A stretch of DNA of 64,000 nt from Bisporella sp. PMI_857 (taxonomy: Eukaryota; Ascomycota; Leotiomycetes; Helotiales; Helotiaceae): the NCBI GenBank assembly GCA_021307315.1, contig JAJSPD010000097.1, positions 1-64,000 on the forward strand, given 5' to 3'. This document shows positions 49,101 to 60,619 of the stretch, piece after piece. Made by a program: the position numbers and the translations under genes. Position 1 is the first letter of the stretch; each line of letters opens with the position of its first letter. A model generated the notes under the pieces. That model was not told where the DNA came from. It searched no databases and saw only the letters and a program-made list of their open reading frames with translations.

Positions 49101-50341
49101 TTATTGAAAGCGTATGACAATCTTTGACTCCAAATACTGGCTGTACCGAGAGTAATACTCAGGGGCATCCTCGATGTCAATCACACTACTAACAACAAAA
49201 CCTGGTCTGGCTTTCCCGCTCTCTACGAGCTGAGTTAAATACGGTGCGTTAAGCTTGGCATCTACAGCCCCAGCTCGCATCGATAAGCCTTTTTGAAAAA
49301 AGTCGGCTATGGGAAAGTTCATATTTCGTGGTACAACATCGCCAAGAGGAGTTCCTGCAGTGGCATCAGGTGAGTTATAGAGCCCGACCACTCCAAGGCC
49401 ACCACGCATAGCAGTGACAGCGATCATGTCGAGAATTACACGGTCTGCCTGCGCTTCAAGGTTTCGATTTACAGCTTCGTATCCGACACAGTCAAGGCTC
49501 CGAACCACGCCACCAGGTTCAAGGCGCAGAATCTGCTCTACTGGGCCTTCATCTGTCTGATTAAGGCTGATAGGGATAGCCCCGATCGATTGGGCTAGTT
49601 GCAAACGATGTGGAATATAGTCGACGACATAAACTCTCGAGGCGCCTCGCAGAACAGCTGAATAAGCAGCTAACAAACCCACAGGACCAGCTCCAAAAAC
49701 AGCAACAGTATCACCAGCTTCGAATCCTGAAAAATCAAGAGCTGTCCAACCAGTTGCGAACATGTCGGCAGTCATAAGGTAGTCGAGGTCCTTGGCAACA
49801 TTTCCGGCATCAGCTTCTGGGATCTTCCAGACACTATGATCCGCAAATGGTACTACGACATACTCTGCTGTGAGGTAGATAAAGTTATCAGTAATCCAGC
49901 CACTTAAAGCCTCGCTGGAGAAAAGGTGGACTTACACTGGCATCCATTGTTGTCTCCGAAATCTAGTCCTAGACCGAGGCTTCTTCCCAGATTTGCCTCA
50001 GGTTCAGCAAGCCCCATATTAAGTTCTCCGATGTTGAATATATCTGGGATAACCACATGATCTCCAACTTTAAGGCTTTGAACTGCATTACCAATAGACT
50101 CAACAATGCCCACCCCTTCGTGGCCTAACACCCACGGCGGAGTCGTACTTCCGAAAGATCCATGATATATATGCAGATCTCCTCCGCAAATGCCTGCCGC
50201 CGTCATACGAATCCGAGCATCGGTCGCTGCTTGGAGAGTTGGAATTGGTACATCTACGACCGTTAAATTGAAAGGGATACCAGACCATAGAACAGCACGC
50301 ATAGTCTGATTGAGACCCTGAAGAATTGCTTTGCTAGCCAT
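49101..50341 (-). CDS. zinc-type alcohol/formaldehyde dehydrogenase-like protein (MDR)
   Basis: Two exons, complement(49101..49867, 49936..50341), give 390 residues. The GroES-like half has catalytic zinc ligands in AGICGGDLHIYHG and GHEGVG; the Cys-rich structural-zinc loop is not evident. The Rossmann half has FGAGPVGLLAA and VYVVDYIPHRLQLA. TADMFATGWTALDFSGF is typical of the glutathione-independent formaldehyde dehydrogenase branch. It would oxidise an alcohol or aldehyde with NAD. Next to the acyl-CoA synthetase it might supply the acid from an alcohol or aldehyde. The start at 50341 could also be the internal Met before RAVLW. Confidence 0.88.
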
Positions 50342-51696
50342 GACAAAATACTTGATGGTTTGTAAGTTCGGAATATTAATTGTTAGTTATGCTGTCTCTC
50401 TGCACCAACTTTCATCACTATATATGCTGCCCCTAAATTTTCCGGGAAGTGAAGAAGCAAGGGAGGAATGCAGTACCTTAGTCACACATGAAGGCTTACA
50501 AATCGCATGTCCTGTCCCAGAAGTATAGGGAGAAACAAGATTTAGTAAAAATTTGTACACAGCCTCACTACTAAAGCTGGAAACATCAACCATGAGCTCC
50601 TTTGCAAAAGTACTGCTAAACGCTTTTTGGAAAAATCCAGCTTCACCCCAGGACAGAATAGCCTGCCTTGAGGAATTGTACGCTGTTAGTGCTTTCTTGG
50701 AAATGTCTTGGATGTAGGGGTTTAAAGTTTGCCGGCTCGGAATCTTTTAACTGTAGCCATTTTTGTAACGATATAATTAGACAGACCGAGTTCAGACCAC
50801 TTTTTCAATATCAAAAGGCATATACTTGCCCACATAGTAACCTATATCGAGCTTGACAGTTGAAAGAGAAGGTCGTTTTAATACCCAGAATTTTGATGGT
50901 GATAAGAGTTATGAATGTAACCAGATTACTATGTCTGAAAGCTGTAGTGGACACCTATGAATAAAATTTCCCTCGCCAGTAAACTTAAAAAGTATAAGAA
51001 TTATTGTGAAAGACCCTGGCAGCTAGAGTCCACATCCTATGGCTAGTTTCGATGATTTACATTTTGCACGTACTCTCTTTCCACTCATGTGGCTAGGGAT
51101 TGGTATCGGCATTTCCAGGTGCTGTGCCGATCAACGACGCGTAAATGTCTTATTTCTATTGTTTTGAGGGCTGTGTTATACTCAAAACCACTTGGCCCGA
51201 AATTATTCGGCCTGTGGCGTTCCGGGTTGGTGTATTAGCTTCCGGGCTTAACTAAGCAGACTCCCAAACTCCGTACTAGTCATGCGTTTGCGTTCTACTA
51301 CCTTAAAATTTAGCCAGATCTACATAATTCTCTGTTACAATTCAATATTTTGCTTAAACTGGCCAAAATAAGACCTATGGTAGCACAAAGCAATGACCAT
51401 ATATTGGTATTTCTTTAAATATAGCAAGATATAATTGGTAGTACTAGCTTTCATGCCATGTTGTCTTGACCTCATAGATCTTATTAATGCGTACGTCACT
51501 CAGACTAAATTTGAAGCTTGGCCAAAAGTTTAAGATATTAAAATCTCGTTGCGAGATTGGAGCTTTGACCTTTCTTTCACCCTAAGCTTACTGACAAATC
51601 TCCTAAGACCCCGGTTCCATATTTCATAGCTATATAGAGCCTTCCCCTAGTTGAATGCTTTGGATCATATCACTATAACACTCTTTGACAGTCAGC
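50342..51696. other. gene-free stretch
   Basis: Promoter of the alcohol dehydrogenase and 5' flank of the small secreted gene. Around 51190-51260 are CCCGAAATTATTCGG and TTCCGGG-type sequences, which resemble 53475-53515 (GCCGAATTATTTCGGCC). No coding signal. Confidence 0.45.
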
Positions 51697-52394
51697 ATGA
51701 TATCTACTATCGCTCTTTCTGTTGTTTTTTCCCTGCCTCTGGTACAAGCAGTGAACATGACCTTCTACAACCCTCAATGTGGAGTTGATTATGCCTTTGG
51801 TCCATTTTATGAAGTGTAAGCCATTGATATTCCTCTATTTTGCAAATGCCTACTTACCATATGTTTTGATTGCTGGCAACCAATGAGGATCCAGCGTCGA
51901 CAAACGAATTCACAGACTTTTTCGCAACAAATGGTAGTTTGGTTGTTTTGGGAAGTGTATCTCAAGGGGCCCGCAATATTTTAGCGTCTAGACAAGCTAT
52001 GTTGCCGGTAGATGGTTCAGTTCGATGGAATGTATGTGTGACTTTAAAATATACTTGCGATACAGTTAACCGACTCTGTTTGCACAATACAGCACTTCCC
52101 CAACATTACATTTGTCGCCTCAGAGACAGCTACGGACAAGACCTTCCAACTTTCGGGGATTATGCACGCCATAGCTGGAGGAAATTGCTCTACTACATAG
52201 TACGTGGCATGATCATCATTGTTTACTGAGGCTCTGCTATTTCCTGACGCCTACCTAGCTTTTCGACACGCTTCACTGTATCAAAGAACACAACTACTCA
52301 GATTTCCAACTTGAATCCTCATTCGGGAAGTCTTATAAATTATGATGGTTTTATCATCGATGCCTCCCAAGACCCATGTTTCATGGATTATTAA
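51697..52394 (+). CDS. small secreted protein, SnoaL-like
   Basis: Probable four-exon gene: 51697..51813, 51888..52031, 52093..52199 and 52259..52394, 167 residues, in frame throughout. The N-terminus MISTIALSVVFSLPLVQA looks like a cleavable signal peptide. The body contains FTDFFATNGSLVV, ASRQAMLPVDGS, RWNHFPNITFV and a C-terminal acidic/aromatic tail. The spacing recalls fungal secreted SnoaL/NTF2-fold proteins. The first splice uses a GTGTAA donor and is the weakest. Its exons are too short for simple frame finding, so the gene is easily missed. Function unknown. It is next to the catabolic group but may be unrelated. Confidence 0.65.
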
Positions 52395-54255
52395 GGATGA
52401 GGATGGCGAGGGTATAATATCTAGTATTTAGAGAACGAGGAAATTTTTCAATATTCTTATTATTATAAATTGCCTTACGTAGCGCAGCCTCCATTTATCA
52501 TTACTGATAAAGTTAACAAATATAGTGAGGTTAATTTTTGCTCTCAAGTGATAACCTGAAACAACTCATTAAAGAAATGATTTTACATTCACAAAGTGCT
52601 ACCATAGGCTTCTTGCTAGCTAACTAAGAGCGAGAAAATTGGCCGAGGTTAGACTTAGTTGGTATTTAAATGAAACAGCTTCCCACTCTCCGAGCTTTTT
52701 CAGCGACTTGTTGCACTTTTCTGATTCTGCTTTACCTCATCCAATCCGAGAGCTAAACTTGCGGGGAGCAGTTTGTTGGCGATATCATTCAAATAGATCT
52801 AGATGTAGAATTAAGGCTCCATCCTCCTTAATATGTGCGTTCTCAAAGGTATTGTGTGCTGGAGCTATCGCCTAATCTCCTAGAAGCAGCGCCTTGACGA
52901 GTTCTGCACAACTAGATGTTGTGCCTGCAATTAACTAGATCTGAGGAGCCCTTGTTGTGTCTATTTTCGGGCTAAAGTGAGAAGTTGTGTTTTTCTTGTT
53001 CTGTACAGTGGAATGTAACTAAAGACGGCTTTTCCTTCCCTTTGGTCGGTTACTGTTAGTAGCTCTTTGTATGTAGTTATGATCATGTGACCAGCACCTG
53101 AAACGTTGTACCTCGATCCTACTCAACCCCTTAGAACGAGAGCTTAGAACAATCAAGAATCATCAACCAACAAAAAAGACTTATCCACCAACCTCAACGA
53201 GCATTGCGCATGAAACACATGCGTGCATGCCCTCAGGTTAAAGCATAAGTAATTACTCCAACCTGGGTGTTCCCACAGTTACGATTGAGTATATGTATCC
53301 TTCGGCCCCGTATTAGGGCAATGGTAACCTCGCGTAGTTAAGACGTTCCTCCGGCCGTAATGAAACTACATCCCAGTATTTTCAAATTTCAATTTATCAA
53401 CTTACGTCAGGGGAACGTGATAATGACGGTGGGAAGGTTTTAATGACCCAACCTCAATGAGGCCGAAAGATCTGAGCCGAATTATTTCGGCCGAAACGTT
53501 CGGCTTGGCAAAATAGATCCGAGGCGAGGACCATCTTGACGTACGCACAGCATATCACGTAGCATGGGCTAGCCTAGTGATAACCTTTTAGGAGAATGCG
53601 GGCATTCTATTTCCCAATCCCTGCTCCCCGCAATGTCAGGGTCTCCGTTACTAGTTGCTTTTACTTTCAATACACACTCTTCCGTTATCGCGGCACCATG
53701 GAGTCAACAATAAACTTCATTCAAAATAAAGTGCCATTTCTACCACAGTTTTTCTCTATAAATCATAGTCGATTTAGCCTATCTTCATAGGAAGTCAAGC
53801 GACACAGGCACTCGTAATTTTCAACCATAATCATACCCATATTGAGGACCGTCCATCTTGGCATTTTGTTATTATCTCATCACTACTCTTCACAACTCTA
53901 TGGCCTTGGTACCCGGCCCGTGAATGACCATCTATCAGCGGCTCATTTCCCAACCGCCGCTCCTGTTCTTAGGATCATGTCTTGCGATTCAGGTTCCAGT
54001 GGGGGATACTGTCAAGCCCACCCTTGAAATTTGATTTAGAGAGAGGAAACGGATATAATTCTGCACTTGCATTAAGACCGGCGCTAGGTTTGCTTTCGCC
54101 AGCTGAGGCAACGGAGAAACAGGTATTCTTTCTACATACTTATGATTCGTCCGGAAAAAAAAATAAAGTATAAGTATATCTGCGAGAGCTTCCTCTTCCT
54201 CAAACACAATCTGCACTTCAATTATAGTACTATTAGTAGATACCGTCTGTCCATC
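52395..54255. other. gene-free stretch with a copia-type LTR fragment
   Basis: Mostly AT-rich intergenic DNA. It contains the LTR fragment at 53054-53215 (listed separately) and the CGG-rich palindrome GCCGAATTATTTCGGCC at about 53477-53493, followed by AAACGTTCGGC. The 3' end is the promoter of the aldo-keto reductase. Confidence 0.45.
53054..53215 (-). repeat. diverged solo LTR fragment related to the copia LTR
   Basis: CTTAGAACAATCAAGAA at about 53145 is identical to the complement of the copia LTR (31786-31802 region). TCATGTGA lies before it and AACGAGCA after it, in the same order. A TGTTAG start is seen at 53054. The right end is unclear. Confidence 0.5.
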
Positions 54256-55565
54256 ATGTGCGCGTTCCCTGCTGCCCCTAAACCTACCACGCTACTTGGT
54301 AGACATAGGGTCCTTTCGCCTACCGCTGGAGTGAGGGTATCACCAATATGTCTAGGTGGCATGAGCTTAGGGAATTCCTGGTACATACCTATTCATTAAC
54401 ATCTATTGGTGCCCACGCTGATCATTCATCTAGGGAAGGGTTTATGGGGAAAGCTGAAGACCCGTACCAGATTCTTGACGCTTTCTTCGAGCAAGGGGGC
54501 AATTTTATCGATACAGCTAATGTCTACCAAGGAGAAGAATCCGAAAAGATCATTGGAGACTGGATGGTAAAGCGTGCAAACCGAGATCAAATGGTTATTG
54601 CAACCAAGTTCACTGCGGGCTATCGGTCCTACCAACGGGACAAGGAACCAATACAAACCAACTTTACTGGTTCATCCGTAAAGAGTATGCATGTATCTGT
54701 CAATGCAAGCTTGAAGAAATTGCAAACGGATTACATTGATATTCTTTACGTTCATTGGTAACGTGCTTTTTGTGATTCTTCTATACCTGTTGACTAACCC
54801 CAATAGGTGGGATTCAGTGACATCTGTTGAAGAGATCATGAGAGGCTTGCATGCGCTTGTTATGGCAGGCAAAGTTCTGTATGTTGGTGTTTCCGACACA
54901 CCTGCTTGGGTTGTAATGAAAGCCAACTGTTTTGCTCGCCAGCATGGTCTTACTCCGTTCTCATTATATCAGGGCCGGTGGAATGCAGGTTTCCGAGATC
55001 TGGAAGCTGAGATTATCCCAATGTGTCGGGACCAAGGAATGGCTCTCGCTCCCTGGGAGGCTCTTGGAGCAGGACAGCTTCTCTCGAAGAAGCAAAGGGA
55101 GGAGAAAAATGGTGGTCGACGGTATGGACCAACTACAGAGAACGAAATCAAGGTCTCTGAACGCTTGGAAGAAGTTGCTTACAAGAAATCGACAACAGTT
55201 CAAGCAGTGGTAAGACCTCCCAGGCATCAAGCCTTCTCTTAATAACTTAGCTGGACCATTATCAGGCTTTAGCATACGTTCTACAAAAAACGCCATATGT
55301 TTTCCCCATTGTCGGTGCTCGCACTGTGGAGCATGTCGAGGCGTTCGCCGATGGCCTGAGCATCGAAATGAGTCAGCAGGATCTTGACTTCATAGATGGA
55401 GCTATTCCTTTCAACCCACTTTTCCCTATGACTTTTCTCTACGAGTTCGGTGGTGATAGGAAGTACAATGTGTCACTAACACCAGCGGATAACTTCCAAT
55501 ATCGAATGGCGGCTTATATCGATAGTCCACCACATCAAATGGCAAGTACTTCTGGCAATAATTGA
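54256..55565 (+). CDS. aldo-keto reductase (AAD/norsolorinic acid reductase-like)
   Basis: Exons 54256..54380, 54434..54757, 54807..55209 and 55266..55565, 383 residues. Active-site pattern is complete: Asp in FIDTANVY, with the Tyr four residues on, Lys in VIATKFT and His in LYVHWW. Later segments GVSDTPAW, SLYQGRWN and FPIVGARTVEHVE fit the fungal aryl-alcohol dehydrogenase/norsolorinic acid reductase branch. It is an NADPH-dependent carbonyl reductase, probably cytosolic. About 3-4 kb of gene-poor DNA separates it from the alcohol dehydrogenase, so membership in the catabolic group is uncertain. Confidence 0.92.
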
Positions 55566-57115
55566 GCATGAACGAGTTACTAATTAATCATAGCCAATCA
55601 AGCCTGCATCCAAATGAAAGGTAAATCTTTTACGCTTCTAGCAAAGAATAAAATTTTTGGAAGGCACATGTTGGGAACATCTTTGGGAATGCATTGCATA
55701 GTTGTGTAATAAATAGCCATAGCGTAACAACTTCTCTATACTTTCTGACTTTGCCTCAATTTTCACCTTGTATTCGGACGGCATAAAGGCGCCATTGCAT
55801 GCTTGAAAACACTCTTCATCCTAACACAACCAAAAAATTAGTAGACTGTATTCTATTTTTTAAACAACTTTTTGTAACATCAATTGTCAAACGGATAGAT
55901 TGTAGGTGATCTTATCACAGAATAGGTTGTAGAATACGGCATACGAATTTGATTGTAGATCTAATAGAATCAACTATCTAGAGTAATGAAAATAGGGGTC
56001 TTAACGCCAAGAGCGGCTAAGCCGAATCAGGCCAATAGTCAAGTATAAAGTGGTATTATGTAAGGCAGTGCCCCTGAATGCTAACGTACTCAATAAGCGA
56101 GCCGTGTTTATATGCGAGTCGTGTTGGCCCCTGCCAGGTGCCAGGATATCACGTGCTAAGGGCAATGAGTGCTCGGTAAAGGCACTGAGACTTGGCATGT
56201 ATGGGCACGTAGGGAGTCACCAGGGGTTCGGAGGGCATAAGTAGAGGACTCGGGACGTATTAGGAAGGGTAGAGATTAGTCTTCGTATCAATATGAGTTG
56301 ATTTGTGCCACACTACTCCAGCACCTTACACTTTTGCGGGTAAATGTAACAAATAAGGTCGGTTAGTGTAACAGCCAGGGGCGGTCAGGGACGGTCACTG
56401 TAAAACAGCCAAAGACAGTAGGGACGGTTACAGGCTGTAAGCGAGCTATCAGTAACCAAAGTAGCCGACAACCAGCCGAAAGCTTACAGCCACTATAAGG
56501 GCGTATAGCCTAAACTATCGTGGGTTCCGACTGATAGAATGCTTCTTGAGAATACCGACTTTTAAAGCTTGGTGGCTCCGTAAGTCAAAGATACAGCACT
56601 GTTAAGCACTGTTAAACACTGTTATAGGATATAAAGAAAAGCTAAAACTTTTTGGAGAATGGCAAGCTTGAGTTTTCGTGCTGAACTTACAGGCATACTT
56701 TTGATATCAATACATCACTGTTGCAACTACATCGCCAGTCATGTGTTCTTACCTGTTATATTGCAATCCCTCCTGCTGCCCTCTTTCTGTTACAGTAAAG
56801 TGGGGTATGCACAACAACTACTGTCCACTAATTTAGTAACATAGGCCAGTCAAAAGGGACGGGACTAATTTAATACGGCAACTATGAACAGGGTGAGGGC
56901 AGGGTTCATGTGGGTGATTAACAATTATCTCCTATTTCAAATATACAGCTTTATAAGTATGGGGGATTTTCTTGTTGCTGAACAAAATCTCACATTTCCA
57001 ACCAAATCCTATTTAGACCATACTCTACACCCTGAAAACACGTTACTTTCTGACCATTATAATGAAAGTCCCAGGCGGTAGAAGCTCAGGACTTCTGCTT
57101 ACAGGTCTCATATAA
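55566..57115. other. gene-free stretch with repeat-like GC blocks
   Basis: At 56340-56450 short GGACGGT/GGGACGGT and TGTAACAG-type strings recur, and GCGGGTAAATGTAACA at about 56336 resembles an LTR 3' end, but no partner copy was found. GTTAAGCACTGTTAAACACTGTTA occurs at about 56603. No gene is seen. Confidence 0.4.
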
Positions 57116-59373
57116 TCAGAGCTTCATTCCAGATCGAATAATGGCAACCTCGCCATTTTTAGGGCACATTATGGTCCCGAAGTTGTTCATAATGCAGAGC
57201 TTCAGCATTCTAGGACTCAGCCAGTCCTTGGGTAGAAAGAAATGTCTCTTGAGAGAACTTGCGCCTCTACACGAATCCCACGTATAAAAGCAGTATTGGT
57301 GATCCAGGAAGACAATGTGTCCACGAAAATTTCCGATTAAGCGGTTAGCGTGTCCCGGGAGACTTTTAATAAGTTCATGTTGTAGCCCTTGAGCTTGTGG
57401 AGAATTCAGATTGAGAAGCGTCATTCGCTGTTGAGATGTGTACGTGTCCTCAGATCCAAGGTGAGAGGAGACTTCGCAAACAATCTGCGTAGAATGCATC
57501 TGGATCGCCCGTTCCACAGAGAGGACGCTTTCTCCCAAAACTGTACGTCGAAGGCTTATGTGACTAATGTCTGGGAGCTCCAAGTGATCCGTCTCGGCCG
57601 TTTCGTGAACGCTTTCCTCGATATCATTTAGCGCTGTCTCTAGAATTTCTTCTAAGCTGCTCCAGGAGACTGATCAGATGTTGCTAGAATCGATACAAAT
57701 AATGCGGTCTACAATAAGCGGATGATTCATCAACTTGACCCCTATCCTTGGGGGATGTTCCAAATGGCAGATTTCCTCCTTACTTTTCAGACTCCATACC
57801 CAGTCACAGGTAGAGCTTGAGACCAGAAGATACTCCTCTGTTGTGCTAAAGAGCAGTTGGGAAATGGCCTTGCCTGAACGAAAATCAACTAACTTATAGA
57901 CTGCCCAGCTATTCACCTGGCCTGTTGGCTTCGTAACCCTTCGCAATAACACGGCCGCAGTCATCAGCAGATGCAATGTACTGGCCTGAGACGGACCAGG
58001 CCATTTCAATAACCGAAACAACAGTGGAATGCCCATAAACTTTTCGAATTTTTCCCCCTGACCTCATGTCGTATAGAACGACTGCGTCACTATCCTTCCC
58101 GCAACAGTAAAATATATCCTCAGTGTCGCACACGAGAGCCGTAATTTGAGCGCGCCTTGCTACAGTGGCCAAAGAGACTGTCTGAGAGAAGGTTGTGTCT
58201 TGTGTGTTCGAAAGTTCCTCTCGGTCTAGATCATCTAGCCGAATAAGTGCATCAGGCTCCCAGACATTGCACAATTGCCCATGGATGTCGTAGAATAGCT
58301 AACCATCCGGTCTAAAGGCAAGACCACGAACCATATCATCGTCTGTGAGCTGATATGAAAGTCGATATTGAGGGACAGTCCAGACTCGTAAGGTCCCGGT
58401 ATGGTCGCTTGTCAGAAGCAGGTTGCCGTCAGAGCTGATGGCCATCTCTTGAACTCTGATCTCGGAAATTTCTTTTTGAGTGTCATCCTCAATATTCCAT
58501 TCAAACAGAGTAGTATCGTTGTAGACTATGAGAACGATTGGCATCTCGGGACGCCAAAGAATGCACTCCGGTGTCCCAGCTTTCCAAGTGTCATGATGTC
58601 TACCGTACTGGTCTTCAGGCCGGATGCATCTTTGAGGCTCTCGGCTAGGCATGTCAAGATTCCATGCCAAAATTGGCCTCCCACGATAACTGATGAGAAC
58701 TTGGTGATTATCGGGACTAAATGACATCAGATGCGGGCAGAGATGCTCCGAATCGCCCGTTTCCTCGAAAGGTGATTTTCCATTTCTCCTTGGAGGATGT
58801 CAGATCGATGCACTGTATCGAGGAGTCGTCATATCCAACAAGAAGCTCGTTGTCCATGGCGCAGAAAGAAATTGCGAGAATTCGCCGTTCATATAATACT
58901 AGCACACGGAATATTTCTTCTTCGGTAGTTATATCCCGCACTCGGATGGTTTTCAATCCCGCTGTGACTACCTAGGATGATAGCCTGCTACACTCTATGA
59001 CAGATACCCATTCCCCATGGCTCATGCGCCTAGCCTCACCACAAGTTTCCGCGTGCCACACAACCACAACACCACTTTCTATCAAGGTAATAAAGTATAT
59101 CCCCTTGCACAGCACTTTAGGTGCAAATTGGTCGTGTTCCATTGTGAGTCGCGCAAAGCAATCATCCCAGGCTTCACTTGATATGCCCACGACGGAGAGG
59201 CTGCTCATCCGACCGTAAGTCAAATTGATTATTGATCCGCTTGGACAAAAGGGGACGATATGCTTGTAAATTGACTCCGGACTTTGTGTAAGTATGTTTC
59301 CAAACCCTCCAACTACTCGGATCAGATCTTTGGCCCATTGTTTCAACTCATCATCCCTGCTTCCAGCGAGCAC
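57116..59373 (-). pseudogene. WD40 half of a NACHT-WD40 (NLR-like) gene, decayed
   Basis: Minus-strand frames line up with the C-terminal WD40/beta-propeller part of fungal NACHT-WD40 proteins: WDDCFARL...KVLCKGIYF, then TIRVRD, SFSPDNHQVLISYRGRPILAW, SSDGNLLLTSDHTGTLRVW, CNVWEPDALIR and a last domain ending in a stop at 57116. The NACHT and effector parts are missing. In-frame stops are at about 58972, 58299 and 57674, and frame changes at about 58720 and 57930. Homology ends abruptly near 59373, where a repeat-like sequence starts. Such genes act in fungal self/non-self recognition. This copy cannot make a full protein. Confidence 0.8.
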
Positions 59374-59666
59374 GTGACCTACTGCCGAGCCCTAGGGCTC
59401 CTTCGTGTATATATAGCTTGCTCTTCTCGAGCTCCTCTTCCTTCCTCAGCTATAGATTCTCGTATGATACCACCGTTGCCCTCTGTATCTGTAGATCCAC
59501 AGCGCGTGTCGTGACAATCAGCCTATTGTACGCATTCGCATATGCCTCTATTCTAGCCCGTGATTCCTTGTGTCGTTACATATAATGAATCTGCTAGAAC
59601 AGCGACCGAAAAATGGGGAGCCAAGTTTTAATTCTTTCCCAGGCAACTATTTACTGCGCCCATTTA
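59374..59666. repeat. LTR/promoter-like sequence at the NLR breakpoint
   Basis: GCACGTGACCTACTG, then GCCGAGCCC and a GTATATATAGCTTGC box match the arrangement at 22505-22560. It may be a retroelement end that truncated the NLR-like gene. Extent uncertain. Confidence 0.35.
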
Positions 59667-60619
59667 TTAAACCTTATTTGCCTCTTCAACATTTCTCATC
59701 GCCTCTGCAGCTCTATTTGCAGAAGTCCTTGTTTTTTCCTCAAGTTCTTCAACACGACTAATCCACTCAAACTTCTCTCTCCAATAAATAAACCTCTCTT
59801 TCGAGAACCCTTTCCCCGGCCAATCAGTTTTAGTATGCTCATACTCGCCAAGCATATCGCCTTCTAGCTCATATATTGCTTGAGCATCGATCGTAAACCA
59901 CACAGCAGCTGCAGGCACTTTTCCATCCAATACTTTAACGTTATGAAGCTCGCACTGATAAGTCTGTTCTTCTTCGCTTTCATCTGCATACTCGACTGGA
60001 TTATAAGCATCCTAGGGTCTTTTCTCGAGGACCTTTCATATCCAGCTTACGCGTTGTAAGTTGTTTAGGAGTGGGAATTCATTGCGGTGTTGAGAGACCT
60101 TCGCGCAGAATGCGTTGATGTTAATCCAGCCCTGCCGAGCTTGCTCGCGATTCGGATCCTTTGATGACAGATCGTCAACTATACATACGTTGTGGGGTCA
60201 GCTCATATCCAATGTGTCTTTTGAGACGCGCGCTATTGGATAGACAAATACGTACAAAAGAATTCCCACTCAGTCCACCATTCCCAGTAAGCGGTAAGAA
60301 GTAGGCTCGGATTACCATGCAACTTAGCCCTGCCAATCTCATAGAAGAACTCAACAAACTTGTCGTTGTATTCTGTAAGCTGCTTGATTCCATCCGCTAG
60401 AGTACACCAAAGTTCCGAGTCTGAAGCTCCTGGTTCTTTGTCGTGAAGTTTAATGGTGTCAACAGTGATTAGTACAGCGACTTCAGAGATTGGAACGCTG
60501 GGGTCTGAGAACAAGATCTTAAGCGCATCAAGTTGGAGGGCTGTAGCTACAACACTCTCCGTTTGCTTTTGTGCAATGAACTCTTGCCATGTGCTAGGCC
60601 AAGTAACGGCTGCCATCAT
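59667..60619 (-). CDS. DUF3632-like hypothetical protein
   Basis: Three exons, complement(59667..60011, 60051..60178, 60256..60619), 278 residues. The 39-nt second intron removes two in-frame stops, and all junctions are in phase. Segments such as LWCTLADGIKQL, WWTEWEFF, GWININAFCAKV and a C-terminal region rich in Glu/Lys with a coiled-coil look match the fungal DUF3632 family, whose function is unknown. Start ATG 60619 (MMAAVTWPSTW) begins the conserved part; a longer open frame upstream is AT-rich and unconserved. No signal peptide or membrane segment. Confidence 0.7.

Noticed and set aside
12619..50341. Secondary-metabolite biosynthetic cluster
   Set aside because: No polyketide synthase, peptide synthetase, terpene synthase or prenyltransferase is present; the enzymes are catabolic types.
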